Of a stretch of DNA of 64,000 bases, positions 37,020-45,764 are shown piece by piece. The notes beneath the pieces are model-generated. The model saw only the letters and a list, made by a program, of their open reading frames with translations, had not been told where the DNA came from and did no database searches. The stretch comes from Streptomyces sp. DH-12 (GTDB lineage Bacteria; Actinomycetota; Actinomycetes; Streptomycetales; Streptomycetaceae): assembly GCF_002899455.1 (NCBI RefSeq), contig NZ_PPFB01000001.1, positions 5,920,001 through 5,984,000 on the forward strand, read 5' to 3'. Each line of letters opens with the position of its first letter. Position 1 is the stretch's first letter. The position numbers and the translations under genes were made by a program.

Positions 37020-38510
37020 ATGAACGACCACATCGAGCCCGACGGCTCGGACGCGCACGACGCTGCGCACGAGCACGATCACGGGGCGCTGGGCGATGCC
37101 GAGTTCGCGGAGTTCATGGAGCTCGCCGCGGAGGAGGGCTTCGACCTCGAGGACGTCGAGGGCGCCATCGAGGCGGCGGGCCACGGCCCGCTCCCGGTGC
37201 TCGCCGTCGTCGGCCGCCCCAATGTCGGCAAGTCGACCCTGGTGAACCGCATCATCGGCCGCCGTGAGGCGGTCGTCGAGGACAAGCCGGGCGTCACCCG
37301 TGACCGCGTCACCTACGAGGCCGAGTGGGCGGGCCGCCGCTTCAAGGTCGTCGACACCGGCGGCTGGGAGCAGGACGTCCTCGGCATCGACGCCTCCGTC
37401 GCCGCGCAGGCCGAGTACGCCATCGAGGCGGCCGACGCGGTCGTCTTCGTGGTGGACGCCAAGGTCGGCGCCACGGACACCGACGAGGCCGTCGTCCGCC
37501 TGCTGCGCAAGGCGGGCAAGCCGGTCGTGCTGTGCGCCAACAAGGTGGACGGCCCGAGCGGCGAGGCCGACGCCGCCTCCCTGTGGTCCCTGGGCCTGGG
37601 CGAGCCGCACCCGGTCTCCGCGCTGCACGGCCGGGGCACCGGCGACATGCTGGACCAGGTCCTCGAGGCGCTGCCCGAGGCCCCCGCGCAGACCTTCGGC
37701 ACGGCCGTCGGCGGCCCGCGCCGCGTCGCCCTGATCGGCCGGCCCAACGTCGGCAAGTCCTCGCTGCTGAACAAGGTCGCGGGGGAGGAGCGGGTCGTCG
37801 TCAACGAACTTGCCGGCACCACCCGCGACCCGGTCGACGAGATGATCGAACTGGGCGGCAAGACCTGGAAGTTCGTCGACACGGCGGGCATCCGCAAGCG
37901 GGTCCACCTCCAGCAGGGCGCCGACTACTACGCCTCGCTGCGCACCGCCGCGGCCGTCGAGAAGGCGGAGGTGGCCGTGGTCCTCATCGACGCCTCCGAG
38001 TCCATCTCGGTGCAGGACCAGCGCATCGTCACCATGGCCGTCGAGGCGGGCCGCGCGCTCGTCCTCGCCTTCAACAAGTGGGACACCCTCGACGAGGAGC
38101 GCCGCTACTACCTGGAGCGGGAGATCGAGACGGAGCTCGGCCAGGTGGCGTGGGCGCCGCGGGTCAACGTCTCGGCACGCACCGGCCGCCACATGGAGAA
38201 GCTGGTCCCGGCGATCGAGAGCGCGCTGGCGGGCTGGGAGACCCGGGTCCCGACGGGCCGCCTGAACGCCTTCCTCGGCGAGCTGGTCGCCGCCCACCCG
38301 CACCCGGTGCGGGGCGGCAAGCAGCCGCGCATCCTGTTCGGCACCCAGGCCGGCACCAAGCCGCCGCGGTTCGTGCTGTTCGCCTCCGGCTTCATCGAGG
38401 CGGGCTACCGGCGCTTCATCGAGCGCCGGCTGCGCGAGGAGTTCGGCTTCGAGGGGACGCCGATCCACATCTCGGTGCGGGTGCGGGAGAAGCGCGGGCG
38501 GAAGAAGTAG
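37020..38510 (+). CDS. der: ribosome biogenesis GTPase Der (EngA)
   Basis: The protein has 496 residues and has two tandem GTPase domains with P-loops VVGRPNVGKST (about residue 61) and LIGRPNVGKSS (about residue 236), DTGG and DTAG switch II motifs, and a C-terminal KH-like domain. It assists 50S maturation. An acidic N-terminal extension of about 55 residues (HDAAHEHDHGALG) is typical of Streptomyces. The start ATG 37020 overlaps the stop of an eight-codon frame that begins at ATG 36997; this may be chance. A strong palindromic terminator follows. Confidence 0.96.
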   Translation: MNDHIEPDGSDAHDAAHEHDHGALGDAEFAEFMELAAEEGFDLEDVEGAIEAAGHGPLPVLAVVGRPNVGKSTLVNRIIGRREAVVEDKPGVTRDRVTYEAEWAGRRFKVVDTGGWEQDVLGIDASVAAQAEYAIEAADAVVFVVDAKVGATDTDEAVVRLLRKAGKPVVLCANKVDGPSGEADAASLWSLGLGEPHPVSALHGRGTGDMLDQVLEALPEAPAQTFGTAVGGPRRVALIGRPNVGKSSLLNKVAGEERVVVNELAGTTRDPVDEMIELGGKTWKFVDTAGIRKRVHLQQGADYYASLRTAAAVEKAEVAVVLIDASESISVQDQRIVTMAVEAGRALVLAFNKWDTLDEERRYYLEREIETELGQVAWAPRVNVSARTGRHMEKLVPAIESALAGWETRVPTGRLNAFLGELVAAHPHPVRGGKQPRILFGTQAGTKPPRFVLFASGFIEAGYRRFIERRLREEFGFEGTPIHISVRVREKRGRKK

Positions 38511-38530
38511 CCGCCTGCGGCTGGACGTGA

Positions 38531-38564
38531 CGAGGGGGGCGGTCCCGCGGGACCGCCCCCCTCG
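38531..38564. terminator. der terminator
   Basis: This is a 34-nt perfect palindrome: arm CGAGGGGGGCGGTCCCG at 38531-38547 and its complement at 38548-38564. It lies between der and the convergent gene ending at 38584 and can serve both. Confidence 0.88.
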
Positions 38565-38583
38565 GTCTGTCTGCCGCGCTGCG

Positions 38584-38958
38584 TCAGACCCCGCTGCGGG
38601 GGGCCGGGGGCAGTCCGGCCGGCACGTGGTGCATCTCGTTCGCCCCGCGCCCGACCGTTCCCACACGCTGCCACTGCGGCGGTTCCACGGCGGGCCGGCT
38701 GAGGGAGGCGGTGAACGATCCGGGGCTGTGGTCCCGGTACGCGCCCGTACTGTGCGGGATGTTCCCGAAGGCGGTGAAGCCCCAGTCCTCCTCGCCGCTG
38801 CGGTCACCCGGCAGCGTGCGGAAGGACTTGACGTACTCGGCGTAGAGAGCGTCGTAGATCGGTGTGGCCGAGTGGCCGCTCCGGGAGTCCTGCGCCGGGC
38901 GCGCGGGGGCGGGGACCGAGGCGAGGGACTGGCGGCGGGGAGCGTCATATGCGTGCAC
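38584..38958 (-). CDS. Streptomyces-specific hypothetical protein
   Basis: The protein has 124 residues with no domain I can name. The recognisable core is ATPIYDALYAEYVKSFRTLP then GDRSGEEDWGFTAFG, followed by a variable Ser/Gly/Pro stretch and the ending GANEMHHVPAGLPPAPR. I recall similar proteins only in streptomycetes. The start is uncertain: GTG 38958 (chosen, MHAYDAPRRQSL) has no clear Shine-Dalgarno, and the frame is open further upstream. It converges on der. Confidence 0.65.
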   Translation of the reverse strand: MHAYDAPRRQSLASVPAPARPAQDSRSGHSATPIYDALYAEYVKSFRTLPGDRSGEEDWGFTAFGNIPHSTGAYRDHSPGSFTASLSRPAVEPPQWQRVGTVGRGANEMHHVPAGLPPAPRSGV

Positions 38959-39118
38959 GTATGTCCAAACGACCCCGTGCCACAAGGGATGCGGCCCACC
39001 CCGAGTTTTCGCAGGCCGCACCCCCGGTCCGCCGTCAGGGGCGGGGGAACCGCGCGACCGGACCCCGCGCGCCGTCAGCCGGCGTGCTTCGAGAAGCGAC
39101 GGCCGCCGAATCGCCGCA

Positions 39119-39970
39119 TCAGATCCCCGCGAGCGGCAACGCCGCAGCCACCAGCTTCCCGTTGGCCGCGGCCTTGTCCAGCGCATCGCGCATCAGATCT
39201 TCACGGGGCTGTCGCCCGATGGAGCCGACGGGAGCGGCGAACATCAGCACCTGCTGGTGCTTGTTCGCCGCCGCCCGCCACCCGTCGGTGACCTGAAGCG
39301 GCTGGTGCGCCTGCCACCAGGCCACCGGACGGCCGCCGTTCGGGTTCGGCTGGAGCACGGCGTGCAGCTGCCCAGCGGCGAGCAGCACCGACCACCCGTG
39401 CAGCACCGGCGGCACGGCGGCCAGCTCGGTCAGCGGCATGAAGCCCTGCTCGATCAGCAGCGGCAGGAAGTCGTCGCCGGGGCCGAGCGTGCCGGGCCGG
39501 GCGACCGGGGCGGTCGGCTCGACCACCAGGGCCGGGTGCAGCTCGTCCTGGACGAGCACCAGTCCGCTGGTCACCCTGAGCACCGCCTGCTCGGGCACGA
39601 GGTTCGGGGGCTGCTGGTGCTGGTGCTGGTGCGGATGCGGCTGCGGGGCCTGCTGCTGGACCGGTTGCTGAGCCTGCTGCTGCGGCTCCGCCCCGGTGCC
39701 GCCGATGGCCCGCACGGCGCCCTGGAGCTGTTCCTCGGTGACCTGGACGACCTGCGAGGGCAGGCAGGTGGCGTGGGCGAAGGCGAGCACGGCGGTCTCG
39801 TCGCCGACGAACAGGACGGTGCTGGTGCGCTCCTGCTCCGAGTCGCCCGGGGTACGGCAGGAGGTGCAGTCGTAACTGCCCGGAGCGGACTCTCCGGCGA
39901 GCAGGCGGGCTGCTTCTTCGTCGCCGATCTCGGCGCGTACCTCGTCGCTGACGTCGAGCATGCGCGGCAC
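39119..39970 (-). CDS. hypothetical protein with Gln/His-rich linker
   Basis: The protein has 283 residues and its function is not recognised. The N-terminal domain (residues 1-90) has a CTSC pair (YDCTSCRTPGDSE) and ends ATCLPSQVVQVTEEQLQGAV. A linker of about 30 residues consists mainly of Gln, His and Pro. The C-terminal domain (residues about 125-283) includes FLPLLIEQGFMPLTELAAVP and HGWSVLLAAGQLHAVL. The start is GTG 39970; ATG 39961 is also possible. There is no signal peptide. It is followed on the same strand by the gene ending at 38584. It appears conserved in Streptomyces. Confidence 0.8.
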   Translation of the reverse strand: MPRMLDVSDEVRAEIGDEEAARLLAGESAPGSYDCTSCRTPGDSEQERTSTVLFVGDETAVLAFAHATCLPSQVVQVTEEQLQGAVRAIGGTGAEPQQQAQQPVQQQAPQPHPHQHQHQQPPNLVPEQAVLRVTSGLVLVQDELHPALVVEPTAPVARPGTLGPGDDFLPLLIEQGFMPLTELAAVPPVLHGWSVLLAAGQLHAVLQPNPNGGRPVAWWQAHQPLQVTDGWRAAANKHQQVLMFAAPVGSIGRQPREDLMRDALDKAAANGKLVAAALPLAGI

Positions 39971-40715
39971 GGGTGGCTCCCTCGGGATGCGGTGCGTGGC
40001 GAGGCCGGGTGGCTCCCGGCCCGTGGTCCGGGTGGGTCCCGGCTCATGAAGAAGACAACGGGCGATCCGTGGGGGGAGTCACGCCTCGCGGCGAACGGAA
40101 TCGAACCATCCAGCACACAGGGCCACAGCCGGTGCGGAACGTGACATTCAGTGTCAACTGACCACTTGGGAAAGGGGTTTGGCCGGGGGAAGTGACGCAC
40201 GGCCCACCCAGTGGCGTGGTCGACAAATCCGGAAATCACGCAATGAAATGGGTGGCCGAAAGTCGCCGGTGCTTCGAGTGTTCCCGACGGGCCGGACATG
40301 AGCCCCGTCCCTCGGGCAGGACCTCCGTGCCGGCATGCGCCGACAGCATCCGCCGGCGCGATGTCCGTGTGGCGACCGCCGCCGCCGAGGGCGCGGCGCG
40401 TCATGTGGCGGAATTGGGCATGTCTCGTACACATGGGCTTCACAGGCCGACCGGGCCCGGCCGGGAATGCGCTGCGAAGACGCGCCGGAATACCTCACGC
40501 GACACATTTCTCACGAGGTTTGTCAGGGCGGCGACCCGGTATCGGGAATTCCCTCCGAATGCCTGTGGGCGGAGGAGCGGAACCGCCCTTTCGGGTGACC
40601 GCCGCCCGTACGGAGCCGTCGTGATCCTGTGACACAAGTGTGACCGCGCACGGTCCTGGCCCCTGGCCGCCGGCGCGGACTTCCCCGTTTCGGGGCCAGG
40701 GCATAGCGTGGCCGC
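39971..40715. other. 745-bp gap with mixed base composition
   Basis: No frame here has Streptomyces-like codon use. Several A/T-richer patches (for example around 40150-40260 and 40530-40560) contrast with the flanking genes. Near the end, CCTGGCCCC (40655-40663) and GGGGCCAGG (40692-40700) form a 9-bp inverted repeat just before the -10-like element of the next gene. The rest may hold the promoter of the gene at 39970 and an untranslated leader or small RNA. I see no firm feature. Confidence 0.4.
40704..40715 (+). promoter_or_regulatory. candidate -10 element of a leaderless gene
   Basis: TAGCGT at 40704-40709 ends seven bases before the ATG at 40716, placing the transcript start on the start codon. 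No Shine-Dalgarno sequence is present. The right arm of the 40655-40700 inverted repeat abuts it. This is inference. Confidence 0.35.
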
Positions 40716-40931
40716 ATGGCACCCATTCCGACACCCCCCACGGAGCCCCGCGACGATCCGGACGCCTATGTCGGCCTCGCCGCCGACCGGGCCGAGCACC
40801 TCGCGCGTGAGCGCGGCTGGTCCTCGGTGCGGGCCCTGGAGCCGGGGACGATCGTCACCATGGAGTACCGCGTGGGCCGGCTGAACTTCGAGGTGAGGGG
40901 CGGCCGGGTGGCGCGGGCCTGGAAGGGCTGA
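40716..40931 (+). CDS. small protein resembling peptidase inhibitor family I78
   Basis: The protein has 71 residues. After a Pro-rich start, AEHLARERGWSSVRALEPGT then IVTMEYRVGRLNFEVRG fits the I78 inhibitor pattern (helix, loop with PG, then an R-L-N strand). The Cys pair of some family members is absent. There is no signal peptide, so a cytosolic or unconventional role is likely. It starts at ATG 40716, probably leaderless, and is followed by a strong terminator. Confidence 0.7.
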   Translation: MAPIPTPPTEPRDDPDAYVGLAADRAEHLARERGWSSVRALEPGTIVTMEYRVGRLNFEVRGGRVARAWKG

Positions 40932-40936
40932 GACAC

Positions 40937-40980
40937 GTCGACGGCCCCGGATCCTCCGCGGAGGATCCGGGGCCGTCGAC
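40937..40980. terminator. 44-nt perfect palindrome, bidirectional terminator
   Basis: The 22-bp arm at 40937-40958 (starting GTCGACGGCCCC) is exactly complementary to 40959-40980, with no mismatch and no separate loop. It lies between the convergent stops at 40931 and 40996. Confidence 0.88.
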
Positions 40981-40995
40981 ACGTCCGGGAGGCCG

Positions 40996-42000
40996 TCAGG
41001 GACGCTGCGCCGGTGTCGTCCCGCGCGGGTGGCGGTCGGTGTGCTGCGGCCGCCTGCTGCCCGCGGGAGTCACCGGGGAGCGCTCGGAGCGGCTGGTGTG
41101 CGGGCCGGGCGCGAGGTAGACCGGTGACCGGGGTGCGCGCCCGGCGGGGACCGTCTCGTGCACCGTGTCGGCGGCGCGCTCGGCGAGCGGCCGGACCACG
41201 ACGGGCCGCCCTGCCGGGGCGGGCGCCGGGGCCTTGGCCCCGCGGCGGTCGAGCAGCCGGTCCCGCAGGGCGAGGATCCGCGCCTCGGTCCGCGCGATCA
41301 GCGGCTCGAACCAGGGCAGCGCCAGCAGGATCAGCAGGCCCGCCGCCCAGCCCAGCAGCACGTCGCTCAGCCAGTGGGTGCCGATGTACACGGTGGACAG
41401 GCCGACGCCCAGGGACGTCACCGCGGACAGCGCCGACAGCCATCGGCGGGCCCGTGGCGTGGAGGCCATATAGGCCAGGATGCCCCAGGTCACCACGGCG
41501 TTCGCGGTGTGGCCGCTGGGAAATATATCGCCGCCGAGCCACATCTCGTTCGAGCCGATCTCGGTCGCGTAGTGCGGTCCGAGGCGCCCCATGCCGTACT
41601 TCGCGGCCCCCACCGTGACGTTGAGCAGCAGCAGGGAGACGCCGAGGGCGAGCAGCGGACGCAGGGTGTGCTGCCGCCAGGAGCGCCAGCCCAGCCAGGC
41701 GGCGACCATCACGGCGGTGGGGCCGCGCTGGCCCAGCACCACGTAGTAGTCGACGAAGGCGTGCAGCTCCGGCCACTGCTGGTAGGGGCGGAAGAACATG
41801 AGCCGCCAGTCCAGACGGACCAGCCAGGAGGTGACCACCACGGCCCACACGATCGCCGCGTAGAAGGCCAGGGTCGCGCCGAGGAGCACGATCCGGTGCC
41901 GGCTCATTCGCGGCATGCCGACGTGGGCCGGTCGCTCCGGCTCACGGTCCAGCCTCGCGAACACCCGGTCCAGACGGGTGTGACTCCGATCGGTACGCAC
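40996..42000 (-). CDS. PAP2 family phosphatase, membrane protein
   Basis: The protein has 334 residues and about five or six membrane segments. The phosphatase motifs are KYGMGRLGP (C1), FPSGHTANA (C2), and STVYIGTHWLSDVLLG (C3, with the catalytic His and Asp). It likely dephosphorylates a lipid phosphate at the outer face of the membrane. The C-terminal 90 residues are disordered and basic. The start GTG 42000 (MRTDRSHTRLDRVFARLD) is chosen because upstream codons are AT-rich and non-coding in character, although the frame is open to 42210. Confidence 0.9.
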   Translation of the reverse strand: MRTDRSHTRLDRVFARLDREPERPAHVGMPRMSRHRIVLLGATLAFYAAIVWAVVVTSWLVRLDWRLMFFRPYQQWPELHAFVDYYVVLGQRGPTAVMVAAWLGWRSWRQHTLRPLLALGVSLLLLNVTVGAAKYGMGRLGPHYATEIGSNEMWLGGDIFPSGHTANAVVTWGILAYMASTPRARRWLSALSAVTSLGVGLSTVYIGTHWLSDVLLGWAAGLLILLALPWFEPLIARTEARILALRDRLLDRRGAKAPAPAPAGRPVVVRPLAERAADTVHETVPAGRAPRSPVYLAPGPHTSRSERSPVTPAGSRRPQHTDRHPRGTTPAQRP

Positions 42001-42010
42001 CCAATCGACG

Positions 42011-43519
42011 TTACAGCGAGTGAGTGCGCAACCCCGACGATTCAGCGGCTTTGTGATGACGATGTGATGTGGCATTCCTCTCAGCCGGTCCTTTATTTCC
42101 GGCGAATCCGAACTCCCGCGCGCAATTGTTTTGGTCATGCCGTGCGCCCGGTTTATCGGCCTTCCGAAATGGTTCACCCGGGGCTCGTGCGCAATTCTCC
42201 CGCCGCTCACCGGCCGGCCGTGCGGGGGGGGGGGGGGATCGGGGCGGTCCCGACCCGTTGAGCCAGAAGGCGCCGTACGCCGCTGAGGCCGCCGCGACCG
42301 CCGCCAGCCCCGCCGCGAGCGGGCGCGTCCGCGCCCGGGCCAGGACCAGGGCGAGCGGCAGGAGCAGCGGGAAGGCCGGCATCAGCAGCCGCGGTTTCGA
42401 CCCGAAGTAGCTCGACGCGCACAGGGCGAGCGCGGTCACCGTGCCGGCGTACACCAGCAGCGGGAGCGGCTGGCGCTGCCGTACGCAGAGGACGTAGAGC
42501 CAGATCACCAGGGCCACGCCGAGGAGCAGCGCGATCCCGGCGAGGGCCGACGGGAACGACGTGAACCTGTCGGCGACGAACCGGGCGAAGGCGTAGCCGC
42601 CGTCGAAGCCGTTGCGCCAGCCGGCCTGCACGTCCAGATAGCCCAGCGGGCCGCCCCCGGTCCGCTGTCCGACCCACAGCACGTAACCGGCGGCTCCGAG
42701 GGGCGCGAGCAGCATCCCGGACACCCGGCGCAGGCGCACACCGGGGGCGGGCGGCCTTGGCGGGGCGCCGTCCGGCGCGCCCGTACGCGGCGCGCGCGGC
42801 GGCGGGCCGGCGCGGCCGCCGCCGCGGGCGCCGTCCCCCGGTAGCGCACTGCCGTCCCCCACGAAGGAGGCACCGGAGCGCTCCCGCAGGAAGGCGGCGA
42901 CACCGGCCGCCCACACCGCCGCGACCACCGCGAGCCCCACCGGCCGGGTCAGCCCCGCCAGGCCCGCCAGCAGGCCCGCCGTCACCCAGCGCCCCGTCAG
43001 CACCGCGTACAGCGCCCAGGCCGCCAGCGCCGTGAACAGCGACTCGCTGTACGCCATCGACTGCACGACCCCGACCGGCAGCACCGCCCACAGCAGCACC
43101 GCGCACACCCCGGCCCGCCGCCCGTACAGGTGGTCGGCCACGGCGAAGATCCCCCAGGCCGCGGCGAGCGAGGCGAGCAGGCTCACCACGAACCCGCCGT
43201 CGGCGTACGACAGCGGGGACACCGCCGCGGCCAGCCGCTCCAGCCACGGCAGCAGCGGGAAGAACGCCAGGTTGGAGTGCACGTCGCCGTTGGGCAGCCG
43301 CACCTCGTAGCCGTACCCCAGCTCGGCCACCCTCGTGTACCAGAGGGAGTCCCAGCGGGCGGTCAGCAAGGTGTACGCGCTCTTGCCGCGCGCCTCGCTC
43401 CACAGGGCCAGGACGGCCAGGCCCAGGGCGCGCACGGCGGTGTACCCGAGGAGCGCCGGGGCGGCCCGGCGCAGAACTCCGGGGCGGGCCGCGGCGGCAC
43501 GCGTCTCGAGATCGGTCAC
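42011..43519 (-). CDS. mannosyltransferase/PIG-V-like membrane glycosyltransferase
   Basis: The protein has up to 502 residues with many membrane helices. The first loop has LTARWDSLWYTRVAELGYGY, the RWD...WY...GY signature of GT-C mannosyltransferases, then HSNLAFFPLLPWLERL. It would use a polyprenyl-phosphate sugar at the outer membrane face. A Pro/Gly/Arg-rich insert lies at about residues 225-265. The 3' end is suspect: after AYGAFWLNGSGPP the frame enters a G14 tract (42224-42237) and continues for about 70 residues of non-Streptomyces-like coding. The true stop is probably near the tract. The start is GTG 43519. Confidence 0.82.
   Translation of the reverse strand: MTDLETRAAAARPGVLRRAAPALLGYTAVRALGLAVLALWSEARGKSAYTLLTARWDSLWYTRVAELGYGYEVRLPNGDVHSNLAFFPLLPWLERLAAAVSPLSYADGGFVVSLLASLAAAWGIFAVADHLYGRRAGVCAVLLWAVLPVGVVQSMAYSESLFTALAAWALYAVLTGRWVTAGLLAGLAGLTRPVGLAVVAAVWAAGVAAFLRERSGASFVGDGSALPGDGARGGGRAGPPPRAPRTGAPDGAPPRPPAPGVRLRRVSGMLLAPLGAAGYVLWVGQRTGGGPLGYLDVQAGWRNGFDGGYAFARFVADRFTSFPSALAGIALLLGVALVIWLYVLCVRQRQPLPLLVYAGTVTALALCASSYFGSKPRLLMPAFPLLLPLALVLARARTRPLAAGLAAVAAASAAYGAFWLNGSGPPRSPPPPARPAGERRENCARAPGEPFRKADKPGARHDQNNCAREFGFAGNKGPAERNATSHRHHKAAESSGLRTHSL
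42224..42237. repeat. G14 homopolymer at the 3' end of the mannosyltransferase gene
   Basis: Fourteen consecutive G on the plus strand. On the coding (minus) strand it is C14, encoding Ser-Pro-Pro-Pro-Pro in the current frame. One extra C would give a stop six codons later. One fewer would open into the frame of the downstream PAP2 gene. It may be an assembly error or a slippage site. Confidence 0.9.
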
Positions 43520-43795
43520 GCGCCGATTATCGACCCGGCCCGGAACCGGCCCGCCCACGACGGCGTGCGCACCGGGCGGGAAGGAGCGGGCGGGGGAGTG
43601 GCGTACGCCACACCGATCGGCCGCGGGGTTGAGAGGTCCGCCACTCGACCTCAGCGTTCACTCGCGTACTCTGACGTGTCACTCGCCGTTCGCCGCGCGG
43701 GCCGGGGGCGACCGCTCCGCTCCGGCCGAGACACGGGGGAGTCCCCCACCCCGTGCGCCCGCGGTACCGCGAGGGAACTTCTGGGAGGTACGTAC

Positions 43796-45649
43796 ATGTC
43801 CGGGACGACCACGGCCGCCGCGCTGCGCCGTAGGGCGGCCGGGGCCGGTGCCAACCGGTGGGTGGTGCTCGTCGTCCTCTGCGTCAGCCTGCTGCTGGTC
43901 GCCGTCGACGCCACCGTGCTGCACGTGGCCGTCCCCGCCGTCACCGAGGACCTCAAGCCCGGCGCGGTGGAACTGCTCTGGATCGTCGACGCCTATCCGC
44001 TGGTCTGCGCCTCGCTGCTCATCCTGTTCGGCACCCTGGGCGACCGGGTCGGCCGCAGACGCGTCCTCCTCCTCGGCTACGCCCTGTTCGGCGTCGCCTC
44101 GGCCATGGCGGCCTTCGCGGACGACGCCCATCTGCTGATCGCGGCGCGGGCGCTGCTCGGCGTCGGCGGCGCGATGATCATGCCGGCCACGCTGTCGATC
44201 CTGCGCCAGGTCTTCCCCGACCGCCGCGAGCGGGCGCTCGCCATCGGCGTCTGGAGCGCCGTCGCCGCCGTGGGCGCCGCGGTCGGACCGCTGCTCGGCG
44301 GCTTCCTGCTGGAGCACTTCTGGTGGGGCTCGGTCTTCCTGGTCAACATCCCCCTGATGCTGGTCAGTCTGCCCGTCGGGCGGATCCTGCTGCCCGAGTC
44401 GAAGGGCGACGGCGACGGCCCCTGGGACGTGGCCGGTGCGCTGACGGCCGCCGCCGGACTCTTCGCGCTGGTCCTCGGCGTGAAGCGGCTCGGCACCGGC
44501 GAACTCGGCCCGGGCACGCTCGTGCCGTCGGCCGCCGGGGCCGCGTTGCTGGTGCTGTTCGTCCGCCGGCAGCGGCGCCGCGAGCATCCGCTGCTCGACC
44601 TGCGGATGTTCTCCCGGCCCGCGTTCAGCACCTCGGTCGGCTGCATCGTGCTGGCCATGCTCGCCCTGGTGGGCCTCGAACTGATCGCCGCGCAGTACCT
44701 CCAGCTCGTGCTGGGGCTGTCCCCGCTGGAGACCGGACTGCGGCTGGTGCCGCTCACCTTCGCGGCGATGGCCGCGGGCCTGGCGGGCGCGCGGATGCTG
44801 CGCCGGTTCGGCCCCCGGCGCATGGTCTCGTACGGCTTCTGCCTCACGGCCGGGGCGGTGCTGCTGCTGACGGCGATGGGCAGCCAGGACAACGCCCCGC
44901 TGCTGCTCTGCGGGTTCGTGCTGCTCGGCTTCGGCCTGGAGACCACCCTGTTCGGCGCGTACGAGTCGATGCTCAGCGAGGCGCCGCAGGAACAGGCCGG
45001 CGGGGCGGCGGCGATCGGCGAGACGTCCTACCAGTTCGGCGCCGGCATCGGCATCGCGCTGCTCGGCAGCGTGATGAACGCGGCCTACGCGCCCGGCCTC
45101 TCCCAGGTTCCCGGGGTGCCCGCCGCGGCGTCCGCCGCGGCGGCGCACTCGCTGGGCGAGGCGTACGAGGTGGCGGCCCGGCTCGGCGGTCCCGCGGGGG
45201 AGGCGCTGCGCCACGCCGCGCGCCACGCCTTCGTGCACGGCCTGCATGTGACGCTCCTGGTCAGCGCGGGCCTGCTGCTGGCCGGCGCGGCGATGGCCCT
45301 GCGCCTGCCCCGCCTGATGCACTGCGACCCCGCCCCGGAGACCCCCTCGGGGGCACCCCCCGCATCCGCCTTGCCGACCGTCCCCGAGGCCGCATCCGGT
45401 GCTGCCCCCGACGTCCCCTCCGGGGCTGTCCCCGGGGCCGGGTCCGGTCCCGGAGCCGGCCGGGAGGCCGGCGCGGGTGCCGTTTCCGGGGCTGTCCCCG
45501 GCGCCTCCGGGACCGGCGCCGTTCCCGGGGCCGCCGACGGAGCGGGCTCCGGAGCCGGCCCCGAGGCGGCTCCCGGCGCCGGCGCCGGGAGCGGACCCGT
45601 GCACATGCCCGCGCAGCGGGAGTCCCGCGGGCCCGGCGTGAGGGTGTGA
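43796..45649 (+). CDS. MFS drug exporter, DHA2 (14-helix) family
   Basis: The transporter has 617 residues. About 14 membrane helices fill residues 20-500, with motif A GTLGDRVGRRRVLLLG and motif C-like GVWSAVAAVGAAVGPLLGGF, typical of proton-driven drug exporters such as QacA/SmvA. The last 110 residues are an unusual cytosolic low-complexity tail of Ala, Gly, Pro and Glu with repeated SGAVPGA-like units. The ATG at 43796 has GGGAGGT at 43783-43789. The 276-bp upstream gap shows no regulator gene. The substrate is unknown. Confidence 0.92.
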   Translation: MSGTTTAAALRRRAAGAGANRWVVLVVLCVSLLLVAVDATVLHVAVPAVTEDLKPGAVELLWIVDAYPLVCASLLILFGTLGDRVGRRRVLLLGYALFGVASAMAAFADDAHLLIAARALLGVGGAMIMPATLSILRQVFPDRRERALAIGVWSAVAAVGAAVGPLLGGFLLEHFWWGSVFLVNIPLMLVSLPVGRILLPESKGDGDGPWDVAGALTAAAGLFALVLGVKRLGTGELGPGTLVPSAAGAALLVLFVRRQRRREHPLLDLRMFSRPAFSTSVGCIVLAMLALVGLELIAAQYLQLVLGLSPLETGLRLVPLTFAAMAAGLAGARMLRRFGPRRMVSYGFCLTAGAVLLLTAMGSQDNAPLLLCGFVLLGFGLETTLFGAYESMLSEAPQEQAGGAAAIGETSYQFGAGIGIALLGSVMNAAYAPGLSQVPGVPAAASAAAAHSLGEAYEVAARLGGPAGEALRHAARHAFVHGLHVTLLVSAGLLLAGAAMALRLPRLMHCDPAPETPSGAPPASALPTVPEAASGAAPDVPSGAVPGAGSGPGAGREAGAGAVSGAVPGASGTGAVPGAADGAGSGAGPEAAPGAGAGSGPVHMPAQRESRGPGVRV

Positions 45650-45764
45650 GGCGCGCACCACGGGCCGGGGTGGACGGCGGAGGAACCGCGCCGTAACGTC
45701 GGCCCGAGCCCGACTGGCAGTGCTAGTCGACGTACCGGATGACCAGCCCCCGGAGGGTGCCCCC

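Noticed and set aside
36997..37022. Eight-codon upstream frame overlapping the der start by ATGA
   Set aside because: No Shine-Dalgarno of its own and no leader-peptide features; could be chance.
40080..40130. tRNA-like T-arm (GGTTCGATTCC on the minus strand)
   Set aside because: The flanking bases do not form a T-stem, and no acceptor, D or anticodon arms can be drawn.
40192..40632. 147-codon frame on the plus strand in the 745-bp gap
   Set aside because: Third codon positions are not G/C-biased and the protein is low-complexity without domain pattern.
40996..43519. Fusion of the mannosyltransferase and PAP2 proteins through the G tract (with 13 G)
   Set aside because: The linking sequence is AT-rich and non-coding in character, and each protein is complete by itself.
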